A DNA stretch of 64,000 nt, taken from contig CM034549.1 of NCBI GenBank assembly GCA_020055645.1, positions 31,953,930 to 32,017,929 on the forward strand. Reading direction: 5' to 3'. The translations under genes were made by a program, and so were the position numbers. Below, in pieces: positions 50,251 to 64,000 of the stretch (position 1 is its first letter; each line of letters opens with the position of its first letter). Source of the stretch: Tomocerus qinae. Lineage: Eukaryota > Arthropoda > Collembola > Entomobryomorpha > Tomoceridae. The notes under the pieces are model-generated. The model worked only from the letters and a program-made list of their open reading frames with translations. It had not been told where the DNA came from and ran no database searches.

Positions 50251-53200
50251 CTGACATCGTTCTCTAACGTCAAGGTGTGCATAATCTCCCTCAGTCACAT
50301 CAGATGGCAAGAATAAGTGCACTACCTTTTTTTAACTGCTGCTCTATACTCATTCAAGTAGCATTAAGTGCCTACTACTGTAGAGGATACCTATCTGTGA
50401 TGTGGGGACTCAAAATAACCCTACCACTACAAGATGGAATCCAATGGTAAGGTAAGTGTTCTTATTATTCTAATGCATTATCATAAGCTCTTGGACAAGA
50501 CGGGACAGTTTAACTAAACATTTGCAAGCGTTTTATTCTATATTTTTCACGCTACCCTTTCAATTCTACGTACATCTCTGTGTAGTAAACATCTCAGTAA
50601 AGACCAATCTGCTTTAATTGGGTGTTTCACTCTCTTTTCTTATACAAAACAATATTCCATGGCTCACCTCATCTAAAGGGATTCTTTCTTTACATACCAT
50701 ACATACCTACTTTGCAATTGTGAGTAAATGTAGCCAATAATATTCCATTGATCATACCAGAGAGCTATATTATACAATACCTTGCACTGTTTATTTATTC
50801 TACTTTTAAGCTCTATTCAATGTAGTAATATTCCATAAGCTCTTCATCACACACAAGTAGAGTAGACGAGACCATTGCATTCACAATACACCGGCTTTGC
50901 CACATTCCCTTTCTACACATACGATGCTCTAGAGGTAATAATAATATTTATCTTCATGTATACTAAGTAGCTATGTCTGTGTACATTCTGTAACTCTATG
51001 CAAGGTGTTTTCCCCTTAAAGTCTCATGCTTATCATATAATACAGTTCAATTTACAGTGCAATTACAACCACTACAGCTACTCCACTAGACTCTATTGCA
51101 ATGCCTTGCAATAATTTCAATTGACATGACACCCACTCTACCTTCAAATTCGAATTTTGATCCTTGCATTGCTATCCTAGTACCTCACCTAGTAATGTAG
51201 ATAGCCAACACCCATTTGCAATACATTTTCAAATTTATCACTAGGTATTATGGCATATACATAGATTCCCCATATAAAGTTACCATATCACGTACTACTA
51301 TCATGCTCGTTAGGGTTGTATACGTTGTAATCAATTACCTATAGGTTGCTTTTTTACAGCTATGCATCTCTAATATTCACTATATAAAAAAGATGCAAGA
51401 AGTACCTATGCTAAGCACTGCTTGTAATATCCATGCTGCATTTTATTGATTGTCTGTAAAACTTCATTCAATCAATCACCATAAAATCTTACCCTTAGGA
51501 ATTTCCTTATAAAGCACATACATGTAACTTTTAAACAAGTGTTTATGCTTTAAGTTCCTTCGAAAGTGATTTAATTCACAAAGGGACACCACGACGCATC
51601 GAATCAGCATTTTGCTTAAGCGTGTATTTACTGTAAGCACGTATGTGAAGCATATACTACGTAGTATTGATAAATGTTTATATAAATGATTCTATATCTT
51701 TTCTATGATCGCAGTAATCACTAGGTTTGTTTATGTAAACGCATTCGTCGAGTAAGTGTTCCCCTGTGGTCACAAGCAAATGCGTAAAAAATTGCTATTC
51801 TAGATGGAGAATCGGAATTCGTTTAATGTGGAACGAATGATAAAATACGTGAGGTCATTGATTTTTATAGCACTAGCTATTCAAACTAGATGCTTCATAT
51901 TTAATTCCTACATATTATTTCCCTATTTATTACTTACTATATGCATTTGCTGCAAATTTGTTACCTGAACAAGTAGGTAACTTAATATTGCCCATGGTGT
52001 GTGCTACTGACGTAATTTTACCAGAGACTCAATGAAATCAACAAGGAAATTACATATATGGGTGGCCAAACAAAGACTAGAAGATTATTGACCAACTACA
52101 ATGGAGAATCAAACATGTAATTTATTTCAATGAATAGGATTGGGTAGATTCTTTTTCTGATTATGCATCTAATACACATCAGATATGTCTATCATACAAT
52201 TAGAAAATTAATTCTCTTGTGATTGCAAGTTGAACACAAAAAATGTACACTACAGAGACTTAATAATACCCTTACTAGAAAAATGGTGCTATTTTATGTG
52301 CCGCACCATGTACTTATTACACGAACACAAAACGATTAATTGTTGTTAAATTACTAATGTTTTAAGTCTTAAGGCTGCACTATAATGATGTCTAACCATG
52401 TAAAACATAAGTCCCCAATATCTTCCAACTTTTCTTGGCCATTTTGTGTAATTTTCTTAGAATAATTAATAGAACATTATCTATAGGTATATGGATTTTA
52501 AAAAGAAATTATCTGAGCCTTGCAATGGCAGATTTAACTGAACGTTGTAATCGCTGAATCACTGTAATCACAATTTCATCATTCATCCGTGATACATAAA
52601 TTGAATCAATGTTTTACTACGTACACTTATGTAACTTTATATACTTTACATGTTTGATCAATTTTAAAATGCAAATCAGGCAATATTATTCAATAGTATT
52701 GAACACCTCAGTCATTGTTTCCACCTATAAAGCAAACCAATTAATCGTTTTATGTAAAAGAACATATAATTGATTCAGATAAATGGGCGTCTCTATATTG
52801 TACAACAGCTCAGGTCACTCGTTTCTCATAAGGTTTAGAGCATTACTAAAAATAAATTAAGCATTAAGCAATAATATTACTAACCATAGGCGAATTATAC
52901 TTACTGCATTGCAACTGTAATTAAATGAAATATCAAACAGAAAAAGTTAATTGAGAAAAAACAGATTAATTTTCAAGTGCCTATTCGCCGAGTATTTTTG
53001 GGTCCCTGGGTCAAGGAAAATATTTCCCCAATATTAACAACAGTAAATTGTAGTATTCCAAGACTAGACTTCTACGGGTTTGCACTATTTACTTTAAATT
53101 GTGGTTCAGGAAAAGTAGTGATGAAACATGTGAATCGAGTTATGATAGGTGTTAATAATTAGCAAAATGTTTGTCTGTCTGTTATTTAGTAAATTGTTTA

Positions 53201-53275
53201 GCATCTCTATAGAGTAGAGCGTGTAGTCTGTGTAATTGGTTTTATCAGTTGTGTGTTTGAGATGTTTCTCTGCAG
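50251..53275. other. Gene-free stretch
   Basis: About 3 kb with no recognisable exon, RNA gene or repeat array. An open frame at 52977-53162 is short, lacks an ATG start and has no family resemblance. Confidence 0.5.
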
Positions 53276-53395
53276 GAGGTTAATGGAGGTTGTTCAAAAG
53301 GTATTCAAGGAAATTTGAGATGTGAAGTGGTGGAAGAGGAACTAGTCTTACCAAAGCAATTAAATTTGCGCATCATTATACGAAAGCATAAATAA
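53276..53395 (+). other. Weak candidate terminal exon
   Basis: A polypyrimidine-type acceptor (GTTTCTCTGCAG) is followed by a 39-codon open frame with charged, protein-like composition (CEVVEEELVLPKQLNLRIII) that ends at TAA. No upstream exon or family was identified. It may be chance. Confidence 0.2.
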
Positions 53396-54083
53396 TGCCT
53401 TCAGTCTGTTAATTGGATGCCTTCTGCAGCACAGACGCTTTATCTCTCTGCGTGTAGAAGCTGTGCACCATTTGGCATGCACATCCTTTTGATTTGACTT
53501 GGTATTTCATGTGGGAGATGCCCTTTTCTTCTCAAATATGACAGTAGCCATCGTTAACAAATAGCTGAGCGTTTACCTTCTGAACCCGATCAAGTGTATT
53601 TATTTAACTTGATTGCAAATTATGTATCAATACACTTCAAAATCAACCACATTCCTTAATAGTATATCAAGTTATTGTGTGATACTGATGATGGCAGTTA
53701 TAAGGAGTAAAACGTGTTGTACTATATTGAATCCCTCGCATTGGACATTCTTTATAGGGTAATTACATCCAATTTACCTGGTAACTAATAAAATGGAGAG
53801 TTATGAATGCGTATAGAGTATCTGGTTAATTTGAGATGACATTCGGACTAGGAAATGGGCGTGTTCATATTTAGTGAACAATAGCTTGAGGCCTGGAGTT
53901 GCACTTGAAATTCTTTGGAATAAAGAAAATATAGGTCACATTGATGGTCTCACAAGGTTTCCGTCTACCAAATGCAGTACTTCTAAAAGCATTCTCATTA
54001 GGGAGTCACTCTTATTTTCCCTTGAAATGTAAAAACTTCTGTAATCTAACCAAGCGTGTTTTTCATTCATCTGATTAGTTTAC
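53396..54083. other. Gene-free stretch between the two candidate exons
   Basis: AT-rich sequence in which I see no exon, RNA gene or repeat. Confidence 0.5.
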
Positions 54084-54325
54084 CTTCCTTTTGGCAGCAA
54101 CATTATATTTAAACGCTTACGTAAAATCTTTGTGAACTCTTTCAAGACGTCGTTTGCTTCTCTAGTCACTATTTTATAATCCCTGATACTAACTACGTGG
54201 TCTTGGCTCGAATTAAATGACTTATTGTAAGTATATCTTGCAGAGTCGATAGTGGTCGAGAATATCAGCTGAGCAGGATTAGGATTGCGATTCTTTTTCA
54301 CGACTAGGATTAATGCAATGGGATC
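54084..54325 (-). other. Candidate internal exon of an unidentified gene
   Basis: On the minus strand a good acceptor (CTCTTCTCAG) precedes 242 bp of open frame that ends at a good donor (GGAAG|GTAAAC). The encoded peptide has balanced composition with ordinary hydrophobic and charged stretches (PIALILVVKKNRN; EANDVLKEFTKILRKRL), unlike most noncoding frames here. The frame stays open upstream of the acceptor to 54379. I found no partner exon and no family. It may be an isolated exon of a gene with very large introns, a pseudogene fragment, or chance. Confidence 0.35.
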
Positions 54326-57300
54326 CTGAGAAGAGCTGGACTTAGCCCAATCCAAATGAACAATACACACAATATGCATTGTTATATTATTACTTTTATT
54401 ACAGTCAAGTCAGAAGCTTAACCTCATCCATTCATTCCTTTTCGGAGGCGATTTTTATCATGACAATTGCAGTCGAGTAGAGCTAATGATTCCTTCCTCA
54501 GCTCCTTTCTTGTTTTTTAACCACTTATATCATTATTTATTCTTTATCCACGATAGCCTTAAGCCTTTTCTGTTGAAAAGTCAGGTAGATTGGATTGAGC
54601 CCACATAGTATCATAACAGACTAGCTAATAATTAGGCAAACAGTTTCGGTGATTTCTTGTCAGCACATACTATAGAGGGCTAACTGATGCAATAATACGA
54701 ATAATTGTTACAAGGCTTAATTATTCTGAATTACAAAATTAATACCAAGGCAAATAGTATTGCCAACTCAATATCTGCAGGTTTTCTGCCTTTACGGCTA
54801 TTGGGCAGTGTGATGCTGTTGATGTAACAGTTTTACAATTACAGTGTATACTAGTATTATCTCATGAAAGTCTCTACGTAAATATTATGCATTTATTCAC
54901 AAGTATATCGAAGTAGGTAAAGTTGGACACAACAGTAGGTATTGGCACTCCTTAATTAAACGTTTGCGCTTAACTCAAGAGTTATAGTAATTTCCAACTG
55001 ATTTGTACTTAGGGATGGAAACAGTCGATTAAAATTCCTTTCTTTGGTATAAGTTTGTAGAACGAAGAGCCATATTAGGTTAGTGAAAAATCGAGCTATC
55101 GCTCAGACATCAGTTTCCATTTTATTTCACCAGGTCACAGTTCTCGTCTCAATAATTGGCTTTATTGATTATTTAAAATTTATTAGTGAGCACAACAAAG
55201 TTAATTCATGAGTCAACCCTTCGATTCCATTCACTTACTCATTCGCACACATATCAAAAATTATAAATGGCTCCGTCTATTCCACACTCGGACGAAGGCA
55301 AACCATTACTTACTTTTATCATAAAGGTTGTAGACAGTTAGAAGGTGATTTTAAGGCCCTGTCTTTATACTAGCTACCACTGTTAACCCACTATAGTACC
55401 TACCACCTATATGTACATAGTATTTTGGCATGGATATGCTCAATACTGTGATTGCACTGTATAAATACAGCTGAGATTAATTATGTAAGCTTATCTATAG
55501 GTACACCCTGCACGCGTCCAACTTTGTAGATATAAGATGCGTTGCTTTTCATTTGGCCTTTCTTACTTGTTCTGGCTGTCATTATGTTTTCTAGCTATGT
55601 TCACTTCACCGTCTGTTTTCTCATTTGCTACTTAATCTAACCTACTATAACTTCTGAATATACTAGACACTGCACTACAGATGATATGCATGAAGTAGGG
55701 TTGATATTTGTCTCAAAAATTTGCTACAATTTACAATGTGTTGCATGATTCTTGTATGCTACTAAAATATTAATTGATCTGTAACAACGACAATTCTTTT
55801 AGAAAGTCCTTGTAAAACGACCAATACAGGTATAACAATTGACAAGTACTAAATAATATTATTTTGTTAAGAAATAAGATAGCCTGCAGGTCGAAAAGGT
55901 TTTAAAAATCAGTATGATATTATGTCTTTAGGGGTCTTAGTGAAACGATTCAAGTTAGGTAAGTTACTACTAAGCTGATCGAATAAAGTATATGATGCAC
56001 TTCAAATGTATGCCCAAACTCATTTTAGCCACCTTTCTTTCAAAATTCCAATTAGAGCATTAGGAACATTCATTTTTTTAATACCAATATGCTTCAATAT
56101 GGTTTGGATTGCTTCTTTTTGATCTTGGTGATTGATTGATGAGTGTTCATGAACTTTCAGTCGGCCTTTTCCTGTCTTGCATTATTTCAATACAATGTAC
56201 CCATGTAGATATCAGTCGTTATCTATTGACGTGAAAGAGAACCGGACATCAATAACAACGAGTATATATCCAAAGTCGAATCTTGAACACAGAAAAAAAC
56301 AATAGAAAGAATTTGTTGCAGTGACTTTAAATGCATATTAATATGATGTAAGAACGATCAATAGTTGCAACGTATTAATGATTGCATTTGATGATAGTGC
56401 TAATGTAGTAAGTAGTATAAATGTAACAATATCAGTATTACGAGCAACACTTATTACCTTGGTACATTCTAATAATACGAATGTCCTGTCCAGATTACGG
56501 CTGTGAAGAGCAGTGCTGAGATTGATTACAATAAGAAACTGTAGGTAGACTATAATATTCAAATGCAGTCATTGTATTGCTAAGTGGCTATAATGTAAGT
56601 TGTAGACCTAGTAGTAGTAGTACATAGACAGCCAAGTATAATGGTAATGTCATGTCATGTCATAAACCTGTGTAAGAAATGACGAAGGCGTATCTGAATT
56701 AAAATGCTGATAGTTTACTCTATTATAAAAGTTACCTCAGTCTAAGAGGGCAGCCAGAAAGTATTTATAAACACGTATACCTATAAGGGAATCAACTTCG
56801 ACCTGACAGAAAGTCATGTCTTCCACCAACTAACAACAGGCATTAGATGCAAATACAACTTATGTTTAGGCAGCACACACGGCCAGGCTCTGCACTCTGC
56901 TCCAATCATTTAAATCAAAGTCAATCCAAGTTATACGTATTTACATACGTGTAATTGTTTGTAACGATTAAGTAACAACGATAGCTAGCAGACTACCTAG
57001 AAATATCATTGTCTGCGTATATGCATGTCCTTTGGCATGTATAGCTACATTACATCAGTGTTTTTGGATCGCTACATCCATAAACTTTGCAATTTGGCTA
57101 TGTAGCACATAAAGGAAAATGCCATAAATAAACTGAAGCACTTTGAATTAAGTTGCGTGCATGTATAGTAGATGTAACTGTATTAAGATTCGTCTCATTC
57201 TGACTTGCCATTCAATGTTGTTACGAAAAACTACTTTTACATACAAACGCCTACAAAATAGTTTTCCAATAAGTTACGACTTACTATTTACAATAATGGT

Positions 57301-60300
57301 ATTCAGGACATATTCGATTCAAGAAAATTTAGAATTTGCACGATACAATTAAAGTAAACACAGTTGTATGTAAACTTATCACCAAGTATGGTTCATTCAT
57401 TTGAAAACTGTGTATAAAATTCTATTGTGTGTTGTAAATGAAATTACAATATCTCCTTAGGTATAGACTATAGACATTCTTTAAGTGTATCTTATGTACT
57501 ATGTGCATATCTTATGCCAAAATATTAATGAAATCAAATGCTCGGCATGGACTAGACAGAATATTTACGAGATTATTCTGGTTAATAATTAGGAATCAGA
57601 GGTTAAGATCCAGTCATTGTACAACCAAAGCCTTGCGAGAGAGAATTTCTACATCGACAAGGTACCATATCAAATATTATTGGTATTTTAATAGATAAAT
57701 TACAACGCGTCTTATGTCTCTCTCTACTTTTAATTAACCTGATTTAAATCCTTTGGGTCCCTTCTCTGTTTTGTGAATAAGTTCTAATTTCCTCATGTCA
57801 AATAGATATAGACTTGCTTATCAGTTTTAAAAGCATTAAGTATAGTGGCGACAGATAATTATTGCATGAGTAAGTTAACTCCTAAACATATCTTGTCTCC
57901 CTAATCCATGTACACTGAATCTTTATAATTTTAAAGTTTAAAGTTTGATTCATATAAAGTTTTATTCATTTTGGTTAAAAAATTGTTCACAATGCATTTA
58001 ATCTATAATTTTATGAGATACATTTTTACCACGGCCTTTGTAAACACCTCAAAATGTTATGTAACACATTTTCCTAGCTTTGGTATTTGTTATGGTTATT
58101 GACCACGTATTCAGTCATTCGAACATTTCCCTTCGATCAATTTGTTCTTTGTCTCACTGTTGAGTGTTCTTTGAGCAAGTGTTGTACTTTGTACTTACAT
58201 GGAGAGCATAATGTAATTGCATTTTTACATAATGAGAAAGTTCTGATCGCACAGATCCAATCCAAGATCCAACTTTAGGATGAATATATCAATTAGGTAT
58301 GACTTAATGTAAATTGAAGCACATACCTGATGAGTTGCAAATGTAAGTGTGAATATGTACGTTAGATTGTAACATCTACAGGCTACTCTATATTGAGTCT
58401 GCAAATACACAACCCTTGAAGCAATATGCATTAAAACTGCATTGATGCAACTGTTTAGTTATAAATTGAATACCATTATACTCGCTCTGCTTTTCATTGT
58501 ACTGCACTAGAAACGTCACCAGGCAGATGTATGTCTTGTCTATGTATGCTAAAATGTAGTATACTAAGCAGGTTGATGTTTTTACGAGCAGTCAAGTGAA
58601 CAACGAAACAGAAATGCAATAAAATTGCTTTGCCCTGTATCCCGAACCCAAATAAATGAAATGATTATCAGCATCAGACGAACAAAGAAGCTAACAATGT
58701 GATAACTTACCAAGTTTTTTGTTCGTACATGAATAGTTCTGTCTGGGCTGCATTCCGTCCGCATTGCTTTTGGCACTTATTCTTTCCTTACATCGCCTAA
58801 CAATGGCCGAAGTTGAATTTGATTTCATTAACAGAGAATATTGCATACACAACAGTTGCATTCTGGTGTGTAATGTACATGTACGTAGGGTGTGCATCGA
58901 AATACATTGTCTTCAGCCTAGTCTTCATAATCGGCATCTTTTTAATATAGATAGCAGCGGCAAATTGATTAATAACTGTAGAAAGGGAAAGTAAAGCACT
59001 CGTGCTGAGATTCAAGTCTTTACCATACCCTATGGGATTATATTGTTATTTATTTGTCGTCTTTACTTGTAAGTGTGAATTATCTAAACATAATTGTAAC
59101 GATTTTCGGAAAAATGATACATAAATTAGTGACAATTAGCTAATTCGGATGCTAGGATGATGCAGTTCATTTATCATTCTAATGCTAACTGTTAGTTCAT
59201 TAAGGATAATCAAAGAAGCACAATATTGAGCTATAAGGGCTGGGTACCAATTCACTATTTCGTTCTAACAAGGATGATTGCACTTTATTGCGCTGATTAC
59301 ACTTTATCTATTGCTGTAATGCTAACATCATTTTTAACAATTCTAAAGAAGATTAGCTACCTCACATTTTTAATGCCTGGGACCTTCAGTTTACGTAAAT
59401 TATTAATGTACCCATTTACTATTTGCATCTGCAAATTATACTTATAGGTGTAATTTACACCTAAAGGTGCAATATGCAATGTACTAGGTTATCAAAACAC
59501 ACTGGGCAACCTTGTTTAATAAAAAATATCTATTTCATTCTGTTATTATCATATTATGTAATGCTAACCATAAAGTTTCATATTTAACAATAATTGAACC
59601 CCTGGTGAATAGAATCTGATATTATTTGAGCTAGAAATGGGAAGTGCATTCAATTTAATTTGAAAGCTTTGTCTACTTAGAACAGTGCAAGTACAAGTAT
59701 AACATACATAACGTTGATTACTCTGACAGTAATAATTCATTATTCTGCTGCGTCATCGGAAAACGACGAGAATTAATACGTGTAGATATGTAATACTGAG
59801 TAGAAGGTTTACTCCACAACTTGGCAATATCAGATAACAAAGGCAAACTTACAGTTATGGTGTGTCCAGATGTATTTGGGTTTGGTCACTAACAAAAAGT
59901 CAAAATAATGTTGTTTGATAGGCGTCTGTGCACGTAAACGCATGTCTTGGCATTTACGTTTGGGTATTTATGTTAACTCATCCTGTGAAGGTATCCAACT
60001 TGAGTAACATACGAGACATTTAATTTCTCATTCATGATCCCAGTACAAAACCTACATTTATCAAGGTGAATGAAAAAGTTAACAATGCAGTGCAATAATG
60101 AAAATCTTTGTATAGAATGAATTATGGTGAAAACCGGACAACTGTCCTAATGTATAACAACAAATAAACTCATTCAATTTTCTGTTCCTGCAACTCTGTT
60201 ATGGCAAACCTGATTAAGTTGTGCTGTGGGTACATAGTATTTGCATAATACAAAGAATAATGCATGACATAACGCTCGCACTCTGTGGTTTTCGTGAAGT

Positions 60301-63300
60301 TGCACACTAGAGTCCTATGAAGTAACGAAAATATTAAGTATAGTAAAACTCAGAAAAGTGAATACGAAAGAAGGCGATAACTTAGCGTAGAGACACAACA
60401 ATGTAGCGTAGGCTGCGGTCAAGAGCACTTGTTCTGTAATTACTTACGTATTAAATGCCTCGAATATCTCACGCGTGTACTGTCTCCCCCAGTAAAAAGA
60501 TGAAAAATGGGTTTGTTTTAATAATCAATAGAAAATTGATTAAATCTTTATTTCACAAAGCCGGTTGGAAATGAAATTCAATCTATCATGGATGTAATTG
60601 TATGGTTGCATGTAATACATCTTGTGGAATTGTTAGATTTTTTATCGGTAAAAGACAACTTCTACAAACATCTGTCTGCTCTTGTTTGCTTTAAAGGCTA
60701 ATTGTATTTTCAGAAAAATTCAGCATGAAGGATAGCTTTTCATGGATGTTTCTCTAATATATGTCTACAATATTTATTTACGTTTTCTTGTTCTTGTGTA
60801 ACACATCCTTGAATTTCAGTGTCAATAAAACAAAAATAAACTACTTATTTTCTATGTAAGGTTCTGATGCAAATGTTGATTCCCTACGAGAGATCTTACT
60901 GCCCTTAGTGTCATTAATATGCATTTCCTACAATATGTTTACTTATGCATTATAGTACTTATGTAGTTCAACTTATCATTATGTTCACTTACCTTAAAAG
61001 TAGGAAGGGTAGATTCATATTCCTGACAAATGCAGATCTATATATGTAGGTCCCTATATACATATTTAATTCATGTCCTTTTTTATTCTGACAACAAAAC
61101 TAGAGATATTTTAAAATGTTTTGTGCTCCAATTGCAACTTGCTACTGATAACTTCCTTAATTACTTTCATACAATGTAATAATATGTTATTTTTTAAGTA
61201 ACAAAGGGTTAGAATAAATCTTTATCATTCCTGTTGTCTAAAAGTAAAAATGGAATGCATTGGCATGTTCCAGTAAAAAATCTTTTCCTTATTGTTCTTA
61301 ATTCACAAATCGTGTGTGTCCATAACTGAAATTAATATATAAAATTCGAAATTTATTTTTAGCATTTGTTCTAAACTATCAACCTTGACAGGGTGAGGTC
61401 CTTTTTCCGCATTTAATGAAGCCCTGCACCTCTGGCTACATTATTATCTGTTAACTGAAATACTGAAAACCTCAGATGACAGATGACCAAAGCGTGAAAC
61501 GTCTGAAGCACAAAGAGACAATAAAGAACGAATGCAACAATCAATTGTGCATGGAATCAAAAAAGTTTTGTAAACAAGCTAAATCACTACACTCCAGTTT
61601 TTATATGCCATGCGATTATCTATAAAATACGTTAGCATCCAAGAACTTAAAGTTAATGTATGTTAAAAAAGAGAACAATACAAAGTCCCAATTAAACAAG
61701 TTATAGTGTTTTAACATATAAGCAATCTGAATAAGACATTTATGGAGCATTTAATCAAGAATTTATTGGTTTGGTATCGCAGTCAATGCAAGAATCGTTT
61801 TGGTTTGTGTTTTATTACCACAATGCATTTGTTTTTATTGCAATTGTAGACCTTTAGTGTATAAACATCACTTTATAGATATGTGTGCAAATAAAATGAT
61901 TCATAATGAACATTCACTTCTAGCATATTTCTAATGCAATTACAGATAGATAATATAGAAAGGATTGAATTTACATAGCACCAAGAATAAATAATGATCA
62001 ATTTGATTGTTTATTTTATTCAGGAGACTGAGATAGGCCTCTATATATTATTTGGGTATATAATGTTATTTTCTTATTAGCATTTATTAAGTAAACTAGT
62101 TATCTGTGCTGATTAGTATGCAGTGTATTATTATGTATCAAGATGCTTTGTTTGGTGTTAAATTACAAATTAGGAATTACGTGGTCAAACTTATTACTCG
62201 CAATAACACGCTTATGTTGTTGATGTGGATTGTAGACACAATAAAAGCATTTCCATTTAGTTCATCTGAAAGTCTCACGTAGTCTGTACATTCTTTTGTG
62301 TTACGTACACGTTGGACGAGTCTTCGTTTCACGTACAATCAGATTACTAATTTTTTATTCAATATTAGTAATATTGATGAAAGAAGGCATTGCCTACACG
62401 GATTATAGATTACAGGGTGCACATAACTACATCGCTGCAGCGTACTATTCTGCACATTCTAATAAATGTCTTTGGTAGTAGCTGGGGCAAAAGAAGTGTG
62501 GGAAAAGATATTATATAATGGCATGTAGTCTAGTTCTAGTCTGCAGCTTTAGCATTCAAATCCACTTCTGCCCATAATACCCTTAATAGCACCTTTTTAC
62601 ATCAGGTGATGATCATAGCTGAGCAGAATATAAATGCATTAGATAGCAGAAGTAAGTCTAGCTCTGCCTCCACTTTAAATGTAATAAGTAGAAAAAGAAG
62701 AAAATAAGTATCCAGCTCGGCTAGAATCTTAATTAGCATAATCGCTGGCTTGTCTATAGCCTGCATTTGACAATTGTCTCTCTTGTTTGTGGTAAGTCAA
62801 CCGCAATTCAAACAGATTAACAAAGCAGAATGAATCAATGTCCTTGTCTTATTGACGCTAATTACATATTATGACAATATCGTCAAACAACCTATCAAAC
62901 CCAATCTGAATATTGAATGCAGTCATAAGTACTCGTACATTACTCATATTATTACTCTGTATTTTGTACTCGACTACCGCGCTGTGATTAAAGAGTTAAT
63001 TGTCAAGTCATAGTTACTTATTGGTATAAAGTGATGACATTTAATCAAACATCTGTGCAACCCGCTATTACCAATATTATATGTTCTATATCCTTTATAT
63101 CTCTACTACTTTCAGAATCTCGCATTCAATACATGATTGATATGTGATCGATATATTTATTTTCTACCCATAGATTCATAGTCTCCATTTCGTCACGATT
63201 TTAGATTTCTTCTGTGCATGAATTGCATTCTATTATTAGATGATGAACATGTGAATGAGGCGTGTTTCCTAAGGAAAATCCTAAACGTGTGGTGATATCA

Positions 63301-64000
63301 CATCTGCTACGTGGGTAGATGAATAACTAATTACTATTACCATTGTTAATAAATAGACATTAATAATATTATCATACATATCTAAGAACCGGAATTGCCC
63401 TAATTCGACAGGTTTTTGTAACTTTTACTACCTTAAGAAAGGAACACATATCTTAATTTATCAGTCAATCATTCGAGAATATAACCAACTAATGAGCTGC
63501 GTTTTGATAAACAAAGGAATTCCTTTGGAATGTTCTCGAGGAGTATTTCTTTTATAACCATTTAATGATGCAGGCATACTTCAACTTCCTTCAGTCGTAA
63601 ATGAAATACGTTTTAATATCGGATTCATCCTTTGTGCTTATTAACAGGAAGTAAAAAACTCTTAAATGAAGCCGAATCATTGAAGCCGAATGTTTGGATT
63701 AGCTTGTCAAGTCTAGCCAATTTCATTGCTTTAAGTTGTAACTTAATTTCAAGCTTTCCGCTAAGGAAATCTACACAGGAGTAAATGAAAGACCAATTAG
63801 TTAAAACAGTGTTATTACATACTAAAATCGCTTTTTTACTTCACAGCAAAAACTAAAAATATTAACATCTGTATTTCAATAGCTGTTATTCGCTCTCTGC
63901 CAATGTACGGAAGATGCATACTGCTGTAGAGTGGCGATTAAAACTGCTGTAAAATAAATTAGACAACTGTTTTGTAATGATGCTACCATATTGTATCTGT
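54326..64000. other. Gene-free stretch
   Basis: Nearly 10 kb of AT-rich sequence without a recognisable gene, RNA gene or transposon. Only short open frames with no family resemblance occur. Confidence 0.55.

Noticed and set aside
52977-53162. 61-codon open frame upstream of the weak candidate exon at 53276
   Set aside because: It starts at a non-ATG codon, has only a weak acceptor, ends in a stop rather than a donor, and cannot be joined to the downstream segment.

Overview
The window is AT-rich nuclear DNA of an arthropod, most probably a hexapod or a close pancrustacean relative. The evidence is: short (about 60-150 bp) GT-AG introns in conserved metazoan genes, an insect-type Ty3/mdg1-like retrotransposon primer site, and a secreted Gln/Pro- and Tyr-rich protein of the cuticle type. 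I cannot name the species.

Layout. (1) Positions 1 to about 32.6 kb are gene-poor: no convincing intact gene, one possible promoter/5' exon near 3 kb, a 45-bp hairpin-forming motif present twice (12.1 and 14.1 kb), a young internally deleted LTR element (26050-28546, minus strand), and a small two-exon candidate whose frame does not join (31129-31324). (2) 32.7-50.1 kb is a compact cluster of six complete genes on strictly alternating strands: USP39 (+), TRIT1 (-), NDUFAF4 (+), EIF2A (-), ATP6AP2 (+) and a Gln/Pro-rich secreted cuticle-like protein (-). (3) 50.3-64 kb is again gene-poor, with two weak candidate exons near 53.3 and 54.2 kb.

I rebuilt exon structures by joining splice sites so that the phase is kept and the protein stays collinear with family members. 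All six genes close into full-length reading frames. They serve separate functions: spliceosome assembly (USP39), tRNA A37 isopentenylation (TRIT1), complex I assembly (NDUFAF4), translation initiation (EIF2A), V-ATPase assembly/trafficking (ATP6AP2) and extracellular matrix (last gene). There is no sign that they form one pathway. What they share is architecture: two head-to-head pairs with 540-590 bp between start codons, and convergent tails in which the poly(A) hexamers of the two strands lie 3-5 bp apart in two of three cases.

I found no CRISPR array, rRNA, confident tRNA, bacterial insertion or integrated viral gene. The points most worth a second look are the modular secreted protein, the duplicated hairpin motif in the left gene desert, the young LTR element, and the back-to-back poly(A) signals.
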